DNA from: Rhizobium sp. NFR07
Lineage (GTDB): Bacteria; Pseudomonadota; Alphaproteobacteria; Rhizobiales; Rhizobiaceae
Reading direction: 5' to 3'
Length of the DNA stretch: 61,469 nucleotides
Assembly: GCF_900111905.1 (NCBI RefSeq)
Contig: NZ_FOKM01000026.1
Span: forward strand, 1-61,469
The translations under genes were made by a program, and so were the position numbers. This document shows, piece by piece, positions 34,025 through 42,543 of the stretch. The first letter of the stretch is position 1. Each line of letters begins with the position of its first letter. The notes below the pieces were generated by a model that had not been told where the DNA came from, did not search any database, and saw only the letters and a program-made list of their open reading frames with translations.

Positions 34025-34951
34025 TCAAACGGCCGGAGCGATCCGGCCGTTCTGCTTTGTGGCGAGGGTCAGCACTCTGATGCCGAGGCAGACACCGATG
34101 ATCTGTAGCGTGCAGCCTATCCATTCCGACGGGTTGGGCCAGAGCTCTTCATAGAGGAAGCCGTAGAGAAGGCCGAATACGGTTTCGGCGACGATGAGCT
34201 GGGCTGCGAGCGTCAGGGGAAGGTTGCGGGAGGAGACTACCCAGAACCATGTCGCAAGCCATGAGCCGGCGAGGCCCATGATGAGGGTCCAGGCGGTGAA
34301 GTTGCCCAAGTCCGCCGAGGCCTCCCCCAAACTCGTGAGCGGCAGGAGTGCTACGCTGCCGATTGCAGCGCCCAGTCCCTGCAGGCCGGTCCAGCGAAGC
34401 GCGTCCGGCGCGTTTGTGCTGCGCATCACGGCCCCGTTGGTCAGTCCATAGGCGACCCAGATGGAGAGGGCGGCGACGGCCATGATCGTTCCGAGCAGAG
34501 CATCGTCCCGATCCGTTTCGCTGGCCCATGCCACGGTGGCAAGATTGACGATCAGCAGGCCGGCGCCGATCATTGCCAGGGGCAAGACAAGATGCCGCCA
34601 CTCCGCCACCTGTTCGCGCCGATTGGCGATCAAGGCCATGATGACCGGCATCGTTCCGATGATCAGTGGTGGTAGCGCTCCGCCCGCCCATTTGACGGCA
34701 TAGGCGGCGCAGACGAAATAACCGACATAGCCCAGCCCACCGAGCGAAAGACCGATCGCGATCTGATTGCGCGGGATGCCGGTCGGTCGAAACCGCCGGT
34801 GCAGCATGAGCAGGCCTGAAGCAAGGCCGAAGATGCCGTAGCGGGCGACTGTCAGATCCCATGCGGTGAAAGGCTCCACTGCACGAGGCGCGATAAAGGT
34901 CAGGCCCCAAAGCGCACAGGTGGCCAAGCCCGCAAGAATACCGATCAGCAT
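34025..34951 (-). CDS. DMT-superfamily transporter (EamA)
   Basis: 308 residues from ATG at 34951, chosen because GGAGGTGTCC lies just before it; an in-frame GTG two codons upstream is weaker. It has ten predicted membrane helices in two EamA halves (about 5-135 and 145-290), beginning LIGILAGLATCALWGLTFIAP. It probably exports an amino acid or other small metabolite. The Lrp-family regulator gene is divergent, with 122 bases between them, and that regulator probably controls the exporter. The last codons lie inside the pyk terminator-like hairpin. Confidence 0.88.
   Translation of the reverse strand: MLIGILAGLATCALWGLTFIAPRAVEPFTAWDLTVARYGIFGLASGLLMLHRRFRPTGIPRNQIAIGLSLGGLGYVGYFVCAAYAVKWAGGALPPLIIGTMPVIMALIANRREQVAEWRHLVLPLAMIGAGLLIVNLATVAWASETDRDDALLGTIMAVAALSIWVAYGLTNGAVMRSTNAPDALRWTGLQGLGAAIGSVALLPLTSLGEASADLGNFTAWTLIMGLAGSWLATWFWVVSSRNLPLTLAAQLIVAETVFGLLYGFLYEELWPNPSEWIGCTLQIIGVCLGIRVLTLATKQNGRIAPAV
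34028..34051. terminator. hairpin between pyk and the convergent EamA gene
   Basis: Perfect ten-base arms AACGGCCGGA / TCCGGCCGTT around GCGA, 29 bases after the pyk stop. The downstream T-run is broken (CTGCTTTG). The whole hairpin lies within the last codons of the EamA gene on the opposite strand. Confidence 0.7.
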
Positions 34952-35073
34952 GGACACCTCCGTTGTCGCCCCACAGTGTGATGGGGCGAAAGGTTGAAAT
35001 CCATGGATCGAAGATGGCGGATATGGCAGTATGCCTTCGATTGCAGAGGTAATAGCGCCATAGAGGCTTGGAT

Positions 35074-35517
35074 TTGAGCATACAGCCCGACGCCATCGAT
35101 GGCCGTATCCTCGCTGCGCTCGACGCGGATGGGCGCCTGCCCATGTCTGAACTCGCCAAGCTGGTCGGGCTGTCGGCGCCGAGCGTGGCCGAGCGGGTGC
35201 GACGGCTGCAGTCCGACGGGATCATTAGAGGCTTCACCATCGATATCGACAGCAAGGCGCTGGGGTACCAGATCCGGGCCATGGTGCGGATCCGTCCGCT
35301 ACCGGGAAAGCTGCATCTGGTCGAAAGGCTTATCCAGGACATCCCGCAGTTCATCGAATGCGACAAGATCACCGGCGACGACCCGTTCCTGGCGCGGCTG
35401 GTGGTGCATTCGATCGAGGAGATGGACGACGTGCTCGAAAGCCTGTCAGATCATGCGGTAACGAGCACTGCGGTGATCAAGGGCACGTCGGTGACGCGAC
35501 GCATGCCGCCGGTCTAG
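35074..35517 (+). CDS. Lrp/AsnC-family transcriptional regulator
   Basis: About 147 residues, probably from TTG at 35074, seven bases after AGAGG; another TTG at 35068 is too close to that site. The N-terminal helix-turn-helix (about 2-60) has MSELAKLVGLSAPSVAERVRR. The C-terminal RAM ligand-binding domain (about 65-140) has MVRIRPLPGKL and CDKITGDDPFLARLVV. Lrp proteins respond to amino acids. Its divergence from the EamA transporter suggests an amino-acid-triggered export pair, like LysG/LysE in logic. Confidence 0.88.
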   Translation: MSIQPDAIDGRILAALDADGRLPMSELAKLVGLSAPSVAERVRRLQSDGIIRGFTIDIDSKALGYQIRAMVRIRPLPGKLHLVERLIQDIPQFIECDKITGDDPFLARLVVHSIEEMDDVLESLSDHAVTSTAVIKGTSVTRRMPPV

Positions 35518-35522
35518 GGCGG

Positions 35523-36560
35523 TCAGCCCTTCTCGACGGAAAGGCCGACAGCCGGACGGCTCGGCACGCCGGACTGGGTGAGGCGGGCTTCGGCGGCGCG
35601 GGCCATGGACTGGAGATCGCGATCGATGCCGGAGAGCTTTTCCAGAGCCGCGACCGCGACATCGGTGACGACGTAATCGGGCTTGTGGCCGAGGCCGTGG
35701 ATCATCACCAGTTCGGAGCCGGCGATATCGCGGGCGAGGCCCTGCGAATGGATTTCCTCAAGCACGATGGGATCGCTGTCGCCGGTAACGATGACGGTCG
35801 GTGTCCTGATCTCCCTGTAGCGGGGCGCGATCCGGGCGACATACGCGTTGAGATTGGCGACGTCGATGGCGTTGTTGCGAAAATTCTCCGGCCGCAGCAC
35901 CAGTGCCGGTGCACCCTCGTCGACATAGCGGTCGCGGCGCTGGTTCGGACTGAAGACTGCCTTGGTGGCTCCGTCCATCATCATCATGCCCGCGGGAAGG
36001 CTCAGGAGATGGGTGAACCACCAGCCGAGATAGGGCGTGGCCGCAACATTGTAGTACCAGTCGACACCGCCCGGCCAAGGGTGGGTGGCCGGAGCGAGAA
36101 ACAGTAGGCCTGCCGTCTTTTCTGGATGGAAGACGGCAAAGCTTGCAGCGATCGCGCCGCCGAGGGAGTGGCCGACGATGATCGTTCGGTCGATGCCTTT
36201 CAGTTCCATCAGTCTGGCGATCGCGGCTGCCTGACCTTCGGGGACATCGTTTTCAGGTCCGCCGCGCTCGGAATAGCCGTGGCCGGGGCGGTCGACGAAG
36301 AGAAGTTCGGCTCTTCCCTCCAGCGATTTGCGGAAGGCGGTTTCCTGATCCCGCAGATTGCCGCTTGCGCCATGAATGAAGACGATCGGCGGGAGAGATG
36401 GATGCTCCGGCCCTTTGATGTGCAGGGAATTCAGCTTGTAGCCGCCGACGTCTGTCAGGTCGCCGTGTCTCGGAAACCGTCGCTCAATCGCTCCCGCCTG
36501 CCATGCGGTAAATCCGAAGGCGGCAGCGAGGACGGCCAGGACCGCGATGGGGAAGATCAT
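35523..36560 (-). CDS. alpha/beta hydrolase
   Basis: 345 residues. One N-terminal hydrophobic segment (IFPIAVLAVLAAAFGFTAW, about 2-20) probably anchors the protein or is a signal. The hydrolase fold follows (about 55-325). The oxyanion motif is IVFIHGASGNL, the nucleophile elbow is GHSLGG with Ser at about residue 135, and the likely Asp and His are in VTGDSDPIV and HGLGHKPDYV. The substrate is unknown. It lies 22 bases after the TPR gene on the same strand and is probably co-transcribed. Confidence 0.87.
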   Translation of the reverse strand: MIFPIAVLAVLAAAFGFTAWQAGAIERRFPRHGDLTDVGGYKLNSLHIKGPEHPSLPPIVFIHGASGNLRDQETAFRKSLEGRAELLFVDRPGHGYSERGGPENDVPEGQAAAIARLMELKGIDRTIIVGHSLGGAIAASFAVFHPEKTAGLLFLAPATHPWPGGVDWYYNVAATPYLGWWFTHLLSLPAGMMMMDGATKAVFSPNQRRDRYVDEGAPALVLRPENFRNNAIDVANLNAYVARIAPRYREIRTPTVIVTGDSDPIVLEEIHSQGLARDIAGSELVMIHGLGHKPDYVVTDVAVAALEKLSGIDRDLQSMARAAEARLTQSGVPSRPAVGLSVEKG

Positions 36561-36582
36561 GCGGAGCGATCCGATATCTGCC

Positions 36583-37230
36583 TCACGTACGGTTTCCGGC
36601 GATTTTTTCCGAGAGCTTCACCACGGCTTCCTGGGCGTCGCGGTCGGCGGGGTAGACGTCGAGGTAACGTTCCCAGGCCTTCAGCGCCAGCTGGTCGTCG
36701 CCGGCTTCTGTCAGAATGCCGGCCATACCGGCAAGAGCGCCGAAATGGCGCGGCTCGCGCTTCAGCACTTCGGCAATGTCGGCCATCGATTTGCGCCGGT
36801 CGCCCATCGCGTAATGCAGCGTCGCGCGGCGGTTCCAGCCTTCGGTGAAATCGGGATCGAGAAGGGTGGCGCGGTCGAGGAAGTCCAGTGCCGCCGCGTT
36901 CTTCTTTTCCTTGATGGCGTCGGCCGACCACTGCATCAGCAGGTTGACCGTAGCGCTTCCCGAATCGTTGACCTCGGCGATGATCTGGTTGGCGATGCTT
37001 TTCGCCTTTTCCGGATCACGTTCCCGCTTCAAGGCGTCGAACAGAGCGTCGACGGGCTTGGCGGATGCCGATTGCGGTGCGGGGGATTGCTCGCCTTGGG
37101 GCGGCGGTGCCGGTGGGGCAGGGGCGGCGGGCGATTCTGCCTGTGGCGAGGGCGTCTGAGCCTGTGCGAAGACGGGCGTTGCCAGGCCGGCGGCTGCAAG
37201 TAGCGGGATGCTCAAAATGAAATGGCGCAT
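36583..37230 (-). CDS. exported TPR-repeat protein
   Basis: 215 residues. The signal peptide is MRHFILSIPLLAAAGLATPVFA. A Pro/Ala/Gln-rich spacer (about 24-55) leads to a helical region with about three tetratricopeptide repeats (about 95-205). These include AALDFLDRATLLDPDFTEGW and KSMADIAEVLKREPRHFGAL, which carry the typical spacing of small and aromatic residues. Periplasmic scaffolding is likely. It is followed closely by the hydrolase gene. Confidence 0.82.
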   Translation of the reverse strand: MRHFILSIPLLAAAGLATPVFAQAQTPSPQAESPAAPAPPAPPPQGEQSPAPQSASAKPVDALFDALKRERDPEKAKSIANQIIAEVNDSGSATVNLLMQWSADAIKEKKNAAALDFLDRATLLDPDFTEGWNRRATLHYAMGDRRKSMADIAEVLKREPRHFGALAGMAGILTEAGDDQLALKAWERYLDVYPADRDAQEAVVKLSEKIAGNRT

Positions 37231-37323
37231 GCGGATAAGGTAAACCGCATGCGCCGAAGGTCAAAGCCGAATTGTCGCGCTATCGACAATTTGATTGCCG
37301 GCGAGCGAACCCGCCTGCCGCAA

Positions 37324-37449
37324 TCAGCCCTGGCGGGCCTTGAAGCGCGGGTTCTGCTTGTTGATGATGTAGATGCGGCCCTTGCGACGAACCAGACGGT
37401 TTTCGCGGTGACGAGCCTTCAGCGCCTTAAGCGAGTTCTTGATCTTCAT
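37324..37449 (-). CDS. rpmJ: 50S ribosomal protein L36, zinc-free (type B) form
   Basis: 41 residues, MKIKNSLKALKARHRENRLV at the start and RFKARQG at the end. It lacks the four zinc-binding Cys/His residues of the usual L36, so it is the C-minus (YkgO-like) form, and it is slightly longer than the 37-residue form. In E. coli the zinc-free version replaces the other when zinc is low; in rhizobia this form is normally the main L36. It is too short for routine gene finders. The upstream Shine-Dalgarno is weak. Confidence 0.92.
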   Translation of the reverse strand: MKIKNSLKALKARHRENRLVRRKGRIYIINKQNPRFKARQG

Positions 37450-37586
37450 TGTACTGGTCCAGCAGTCTGTGGGCTCGTAGAGCCGCTTGTCTCTATCAAT
37501 CGAAAGCGCGCCGCCTAGTTCTTGAGATCAAGGGGCGCGCCTCAGGTTGGGCGTGCAGATAACCCGAGCCTTCGCCCGTGTCAACC

Positions 37587-38660
37587 TTATGACAACGTTT
37601 TCCGGCCTTTCAGTTCCGTCACGTGGCCCATTTTGCGGCCGGGACGGGCTTCCGTCTTGCCGTAGAGGTGGACAAGCACGTCCTTCGTCGCCAGCCATTC
37701 CGGCAGGGCGAGAATGTCGTCGCCGATCAGGTTGGTCATGACGCAGTCCGAATGGCGGCCGGGATCGCCCAGCGCAAAGCCCGCAACGGCGCGCATATGC
37801 TGCTCGAATTGCGAGATGACGCAGGCCGCTTCCGTCCAGTGTCCGGAATTGTGGACGCGCGGCGCGATTTCGTTGGCGATCAACGTGCCGTCGGCCATGG
37901 CGAAGAATTCCATGCCGATGACGCCGACATAGTCGAGCGCAGCCAGCAGCTTCTCTGCGGCCTCACGGGCCGTCTTTGCAGTCTCGTCCGAGATCGCGGC
38001 GGGGAGGGTGGAGGTGTGGAGAATGCCGTTGCGGTGGACGTTTTCTGCCGGATCATAGCAGCGGATGGTGCCGTCGACGGCGCGGGCTGCGATGATCGAT
38101 ATCTCGCGCTCGAAGGGCACGAAGCTTTCGAGAATCAGCGGGACGGAGCCCAGGGCCTCATAGGCACCTGCAGGCGAATCGTCCGGCGAGCGGAACACGC
38201 GCTGGCCCTTGCCATCATAGCCGAGGCGGCAGGTCTTGAGCACGCCCTTGCCGCCGAAGTCAGCGAGTGCCGCTTCGAGTTCCTGCTGGCTGTCGACGGC
38301 GTGAAAACGGGCCGTCTCGATGCCGCAATCGTTGAGGAAGCGCTTTTCCACCAGCCGGTCCTGGGCGACTTCCAGCGCCTTCGGGGGCGGGTAGACGGGA
38401 ACCGACTTCTGCAGCGTCTCGGCGGCCGATACCGGCACGTTCTCGAACTCGTAGGTCACGACATCGCAGCGCTTCGCCAACTCGGCCAGGGCGGCGGGAT
38501 CGTCGTAGGCTGCCGTGATCTGTTGGTTGGCGACCTGGGCTGCCGGGCAATCGGCCTGCGGTTCCAGGATGATGGTGCGCAGGTTCAGGCGCGCGGCCGC
38601 CATGGCCAGCATGCGGCCGAGCTGGCCGCCGCCGATAATGCCGATCGTCTGGGCCTTCAT
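37587..38660 (-). CDS. purK: N5-carboxyaminoimidazole ribonucleotide synthase
   Basis: 357 residues from ATG at 38660. It uses ATP and bicarbonate to form N5-CAIR from AIR in purine synthesis. It is an ATP-grasp enzyme starting TIGIIGGGQLGRMLAMAAAR, with VVTYEFENVP, KTCRLGYDGKGQ, FEREISIIAAR and NEIAPRVHNSGHWTEAAC. The start overlaps the purE stop by four bases (ATGA), so purE-purK is an operon with coupled translation and consecutive reactions. Confidence 0.95.
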   Translation of the reverse strand: MKAQTIGIIGGGQLGRMLAMAAARLNLRTIILEPQADCPAAQVANQQITAAYDDPAALAELAKRCDVVTYEFENVPVSAAETLQKSVPVYPPPKALEVAQDRLVEKRFLNDCGIETARFHAVDSQQELEAALADFGGKGVLKTCRLGYDGKGQRVFRSPDDSPAGAYEALGSVPLILESFVPFEREISIIAARAVDGTIRCYDPAENVHRNGILHTSTLPAAISDETAKTAREAAEKLLAALDYVGVIGMEFFAMADGTLIANEIAPRVHNSGHWTEAACVISQFEQHMRAVAGFALGDPGRHSDCVMTNLIGDDILALPEWLATKDVLVHLYGKTEARPGRKMGHVTELKGRKTLS

Positions 38661-39151
38661 GCTTCGTCCATCGGGTATTCGGCGACTGCGGCGCTCTGGC
38701 GGGCACGCCATTCGTCGAGCCTGTAGGCGATGTCGTCATCGGACAGGGCGAGCACGGCGGCAGCGAGAAGGGCGGCGTTCACCGCGCCGGCACGACCGAT
38801 CGCCAGCGTTCCGACAGGGATGCCGGCCGGCATCTGGACGATCGAGAGCAGGCTGTCCTGGCCGGAGAGCGCCTTGGACTGGACCGGCACGCCGAAGACC
38901 GGCAGCGGCGTCATCGAGGCGGCCATACCGGGAAGATGGGCTGCGCCACCGGCGCCGGCGATGATGACCTGGAAGCCTTCCTCGCGGGCGCCCTTGGCGA
39001 ACTCGAACAGTCGGTCGGGCGTGCGATGGGCGGAGATGATGCGCGCCTCGTAGTCGATCTCAAGCGCATCCAGGGTCTCGGCGGCGTTCTTCATGGTTTC
39101 CCAGTCGGACTGGCTCCCCATGATGATTGCGACGGGCGGTGTTTCGGCCAT
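38657..39151 (-). CDS. purE: N5-carboxyaminoimidazole ribonucleotide mutase
   Basis: 164 residues from ATG at 39151. It rearranges N5-CAIR to 4-carboxyaminoimidazole ribonucleotide. Motifs are MGSQSDWETM near the N-terminus (substrate phosphate binding), SAHRTPDRL with the catalytic His, IIAGAGGAAHLPGMAAS, PVFGVPVQSKALSG and QMPAGIPVGT. It is class I PurE, consistent with the neighbouring PurK. It is the first gene of the purEK operon. Confidence 0.96.
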   Translation of the reverse strand: MAETPPVAIIMGSQSDWETMKNAAETLDALEIDYEARIISAHRTPDRLFEFAKGAREEGFQVIIAGAGGAAHLPGMAASMTPLPVFGVPVQSKALSGQDSLLSIVQMPAGIPVGTLAIGRAGAVNAALLAAAVLALSDDDIAYRLDEWRARQSAAVAEYPMDEA

Positions 39152-39161
39152 ACTCTTTATC

Positions 39162-39365
39162 CTAGGCAATGATGTCTGGGAGGATCTGGTCTTCAAGCTG
39201 GGTCATCTTGTCCTTGATGACGAGCTTCTTCTTCTTCATTCGCTGCACGCGCAAAGCGTCGCAGCCGACTTCTATCATGGCGTTGATCGCGGCGTCGTAA
39301 TCCTCGTGCTCCTGCCGGAGTTTCGCAAGTGCAAGCCGGATATCCGCCTGTTCCTGATCTGCCAT
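39162..39365 (-). CDS. YdcH-family (DUF465) small protein
   Basis: 67 residues from ATG at 39365. It is a short, charged, largely helical protein (LALAKLRQEHEDYDAAINAM, then LRVQRMKKKKLVIKDKMTQLEDQI) typical of DUF465, likely an antiparallel helical hairpin. The function is unknown. It ends ten bases before purE on the same strand, so it may share a transcript with purEK. A second DUF465 gene lies divergently at 39593. Confidence 0.85.
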   Translation of the reverse strand: MADQEQADIRLALAKLRQEHEDYDAAINAMIEVGCDALRVQRMKKKKLVIKDKMTQLEDQILPDIIA

Positions 39366-39592
39366 GTCTTCAGTCCCCTGTCTTTCCGGGCTTTTGAATG
39401 GGCCCGGCATAATGCGCAAGCTCCTACCATCAAACCGCGTTAACGGGAAGTTAGGCAGGGTCACGAATTTGCCGCGTTCTGACCACGAATTCTCCTTCGA
39501 CAAACGCGGCCGATCGTGTCACACTTCCTTCGTAAACCTGAAGCTTCGGCCGAAGGGATGGCCGGAGCAGGCAATAGGGAAGGACATGCCAC

Positions 39593-39769
39593 ATGACCAT
39601 CCAGGCTCATATAGCATCGCTTGAGAAGAAGCACGGCGATCTGGAGGAGGAGCTCCAGACGATCTTGTCATCACCATCTGCCGATGACAGGGAGATTGCA
39701 GAGGTCAAGCGTCGTAAGCTGCGTCTCAAGGACGAAATGCAGCGGCTCAAGGCGAATACGCGCCATTAG
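39593..39769 (+). CDS. second YdcH-family (DUF465) small protein
   Basis: 58 residues, start MTIQAHIASLEKKHGDLEEE, end MQRLKANTRH. It has the DUF465 pattern of a Glu/Lys-rich helix, a short turn (LSSPSADDREI) and a second Lys/Arg-rich helix (VKRRKLRLKDEMQRLK). GGGAAGGAC lies upstream. It is divergent from the first YdcH gene with 227 bases between them. The frame is too short for most gene finders; the function is unknown. Confidence 0.82.
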   Translation: MTIQAHIASLEKKHGDLEEELQTILSSPSADDREIAEVKRRKLRLKDEMQRLKANTRH

Positions 39770-39847
39770 AGCTAGCTTATAGAGCCTCCGCCGCGGACTC
39801 CGAATGACTTGCCAGTAGTCCACAAGCGGTAAAACAATCCATACCTG

Positions 39848-39882
39848 TTCTGGTCGTGGTTCCATAAGGGCCACGGCCAGAA
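39848..39882. terminator. intergenic hairpin between YdcH and TauE genes
   Basis: Arms TTCTGGTCGTGG (39848-39859) and CCACGGCCAGAA (39871-39882) pair with one G-T, around an 11-base loop. It lies between the 3' ends of two convergent genes, so a bidirectional terminator is likely, though T-runs are poor. Confidence 0.5.
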
Positions 39883-39904
39883 TCGTTTCAGGACTTTGTT
39901 TCCG

Positions 39905-40672
39905 TCAGAAAGGCAGGCCGTCCCAGAGAAGCTTCAGGCCGGCGAGGAAGGCGAGACCGTAGGTCATCGGATAGAAGGTCTCCGCCTTCAGGTGCTTCAC
40001 AACAGCGGCGCCGAGCATGGTCGAGATCAAGGCGACGGGCAGAAGCGTTGCGGAGAGCGTGAGGTTCTTGCTGTCCAGAGCGCCGAGGAAAAAATAGGGA
40101 ATGACCTTCACCGCGTTGACGATGGCGAAGAAGCGGATGCTGGCGCCGGTATAGGCCTTCGGGTCGAGCTGCATCGGCAGAACATAGATCTGGAAGGGCG
40201 GGCCGCCGGCATGGGCGACGAAACTGGCATAGCCCGACAGAGAGCCCCAGAAGGTTGCGGCGACCGGCCGATGGGGCAGGGGCGCCACCACTTCACCCCT
40301 GCGACCATAGACCTGCCAGAAATAGCGGACGGTGAAGAGGATGGTCGCCGATGCGATCACCAGTCTCAGCGCGTTGTCCGACACATAGGCCGATGTCGCC
40401 CAGCCGAGCGCGATGCCGATCACGCCGCCCGGCAGGATCATCAGCAGGGTCTTCGGATCGTTGTAGTTCCGCCAGGACCAGAGGGCGACGATATCCATGA
40501 GGATCAGGATCGGCAGGAAGATTGCTGCGGCCTGGACCGGATCGACGGCAAGCGACATCAGTGGCACGCCGAGCAGGCCGATCGCGCCGCCGATGCCGCC
40601 TTTCGACAGCCCGACGAGCATCACGGCCGGAACTGCGGCGATAAAGAATGAGACGCTGGGGAGATCTATCAT
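39905..40672 (-). CDS. TauE/SafE-family membrane permease
   Basis: 255 residues with about eight membrane segments. The start LVGLSKGGIGGAIGLLGVPL (about 19-38) is the conserved first repeat of the family, and the second repeat is in GSLSGYASFVAHAGGPPFQI (about 143-162). Members export sulfite, sulfonates or other anions, but many have unknown substrates. It is transcribed alone, divergent from the ThiE-like gene. Confidence 0.9.
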   Translation of the reverse strand: MIDLPSVSFFIAAVPAVMLVGLSKGGIGGAIGLLGVPLMSLAVDPVQAAAIFLPILILMDIVALWSWRNYNDPKTLLMILPGGVIGIALGWATSAYVSDNALRLVIASATILFTVRYFWQVYGRRGEVVAPLPHRPVAATFWGSLSGYASFVAHAGGPPFQIYVLPMQLDPKAYTGASIRFFAIVNAVKVIPYFFLGALDSKNLTLSATLLPVALISTMLGAAVVKHLKAETFYPMTYGLAFLAGLKLLWDGLPF

Positions 40673-40792
40673 CGGGCAGGCGGGTTTCTGGTGGTTGATC
40701 CTTCAATCCGTCCGGTCTATCGAATTGCGCACAGGAAAACGAGAGCGGAAGGCAGCATTCGATGTTGCCCTGGCCGCCAGACGGGAAGAAAC

Positions 40793-41446
40793 ATGACAGA
40801 ACCGGAAGATCGCTGCCGCCTTGTGCTGATCGTGCCGAACGAGGCCGATGCCGAACGCCAGGCAAGCCTGCTTAGCCAAGCGCTGTCGGGCGGCGATGTC
40901 GCCTCCGTCGTGCTGCCGCAATACGAACTCGACGATCAGGCATTCCAGAAGCGTGCCGAAAGTCTCGTGCAGATCATCCAGGATGCGGGCGCTGCCGCGA
41001 TCATCTATGGTGATAGCCGGGTTGCCGGCCGCGCCAAGGCCGATGGTCTTCACATGGACGGCTCGCCGGAAGAACTGGGCGAGGCGATCGAGAAATTCAC
41101 GCCGAAGCTGATCGTGGGGGCCGGCGGCGCATCGGAGCGACATACGGCACTCGAAATCGGAGAATTGCGCCCTGATTATATTTTCTTCGGCCGCTTCGAC
41201 GGCGACATCAAGCCGGAAGCGCATCCCAAGAATGTCGCGCTGGCGGAGTGGTGGGCATCAATGATCGAGATCCCCTGCATCGCCATGGGTGGAACCGCGG
41301 TCGAATCGGTGGTTACAGTGGCCGAGAGCGGGGCGGAATTCGTGGCGCTTCGCAGCGCTGTCTTCGAAGCCGATGGTGGCCCCGCCAGTGCGGTCGAAAA
41401 GGCGAACGCCCTGCTGGACGAAAAAGCGCCACGGTTTGGGGCTTGA
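40793..41446 (+). CDS. ThiE-like protein (thiamine phosphate synthase family, degenerate)
   Basis: 217 residues from ATG at 40793, after GGGAAGAAAC. It has a TIM-barrel pattern of the TMP synthase / TenI family: LVLIVPNEADAERQ, AIIYGDSRVAGRAKADGLHM, VGAGGASERHTALEIG, LRPDYIFFGRFDGD and IPCIAMGG. The family GP-x-x-T-x-TK phosphate-binding loop is replaced by GRFDGDIKPEAHPKN, and the usual ND..LGQ spacing is altered. Real thiamine phosphate synthase activity is therefore doubtful. Its stop overlaps the Sel1-protein start (TGATG). Confidence 0.75.
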   Translation: MTEPEDRCRLVLIVPNEADAERQASLLSQALSGGDVASVVLPQYELDDQAFQKRAESLVQIIQDAGAAAIIYGDSRVAGRAKADGLHMDGSPEELGEAIEKFTPKLIVGAGGASERHTALEIGELRPDYIFFGRFDGDIKPEAHPKNVALAEWWASMIEIPCIAMGGTAVESVVTVAESGAEFVALRSAVFEADGGPASAVEKANALLDEKAPRFGA

Positions 41447-42540
41447 TGGTCCGCATGCCATCGACGACAAGCCCGCTTCGCCATTCGCTGAAGATAACAA
41501 CCGTTCTGCTTCTTTCCGCCGTGGCCGGTGCTTCCGCCCATGCGCAGTCCAACCGCGCCGTGACGCGGCCGGTCGGGCCTGACGCAGGCAGGATGGAACA
41601 GCAGCAGCAACCGGATGGCATCGTTCCTTCGGGTGGTGTCGAGCTCTATCAGCGCATGGGGGCGGCTTTGCCGCCTGCACCCGCGGAAAAATCCTATGAC
41701 GGCCCGATCGACGATGCCTATGGCGCCTATCAGCGCGGCCTTTACGTCACGGCGATGAGCAAGGCTCTCGAACGTGCCGAAAAGGGCGACGCGGCGGCCC
41801 AGACGCTGGTGGCCGAGATGATGACCAAGGGACTGGGCATCGCCCGCGACGCCAAGTCGGCGGCCTTTTGGTACGGGCAGGCCGCAGAGCGTGGCGATCC
41901 CGCAGCCATGTTCCAGTATGCGCTGTTGTTGATGCAGGGACGTGTCGTGCAAGTCGACAAGGTCAAGGCCGACGACTACATGCGCCGTGCGGCCGAGGCC
42001 GGCAATGCGGCCGCCCAGTTCAACTGGGGCCAGATCCTGATCTCTGAAAATCCCGGCGACAAGGGCCTGGAACTGGCCCTGCCGTTTTATGAGAAATCCG
42101 CGGCGCAGGGCGTGGCGGATGCACAATATGCCGTCGCCCAGCTTTATATGTCGCTGAAACAGGTTGCGCCCGAGAAGCGCGAACGGGCGCGGCAGTGGAT
42201 GGAGCGGGCCGCCAAGGCCGGTTATGACACGGCCCAGCTCGACATGGGCATCTGGTATGTCAACGGTATCGGTGGTGACCGCGATTACGACCGGGGCTTC
42301 GAGTGGCTGAGGATCGCGGCCACGCGAGGCAATGTCGTCGCCCAGAACAAGCTCGCCTATCTCTACATCAACGCACTTGGAACGCGGCCGAACCCGGTCG
42401 AGGCTGCCAAGTGGTATGTGCTGTCAAGGCGCGCGGGGCTGCAGGATGCGGGGCTGGAAGACTTCTACCTCGGCATCAACGACGACCAGCAGAAGCAGGC
42501 GATCGACGCCGCGAACAGGTTCAGGCGCGAACCGCGCTGA
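41446..42540 (+). CDS. exported Sel1-repeat (TPR-like) protein
   Basis: 364 residues from ATG overlapping the ThiE-like stop; a second ATG three codons later is possible. The signal peptide (LKITTVLLLSAVAGASAHA, about 15-33) is followed by a Gln-rich spacer. At least five Sel1 repeats (about 105-350) follow, for example KSAAFWYGQAAERGDPAAMF and KADDYMRRAAEAGNAAAQF. Sel1 proteins are periplasmic scaffolds for protein contacts; in Sinorhizobium ExoR is a relative, but this is a different protein. It is coupled to the ThiE-like gene. Confidence 0.85.
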   Translation: MVRMPSTTSPLRHSLKITTVLLLSAVAGASAHAQSNRAVTRPVGPDAGRMEQQQQPDGIVPSGGVELYQRMGAALPPAPAEKSYDGPIDDAYGAYQRGLYVTAMSKALERAEKGDAAAQTLVAEMMTKGLGIARDAKSAAFWYGQAAERGDPAAMFQYALLLMQGRVVQVDKVKADDYMRRAAEAGNAAAQFNWGQILISENPGDKGLELALPFYEKSAAQGVADAQYAVAQLYMSLKQVAPEKRERARQWMERAAKAGYDTAQLDMGIWYVNGIGGDRDYDRGFEWLRIAATRGNVVAQNKLAYLYINALGTRPNPVEAAKWYVLSRRAGLQDAGLEDFYLGINDDQQKQAIDAANRFRREPR

Positions 42541-42543
42541 TCG

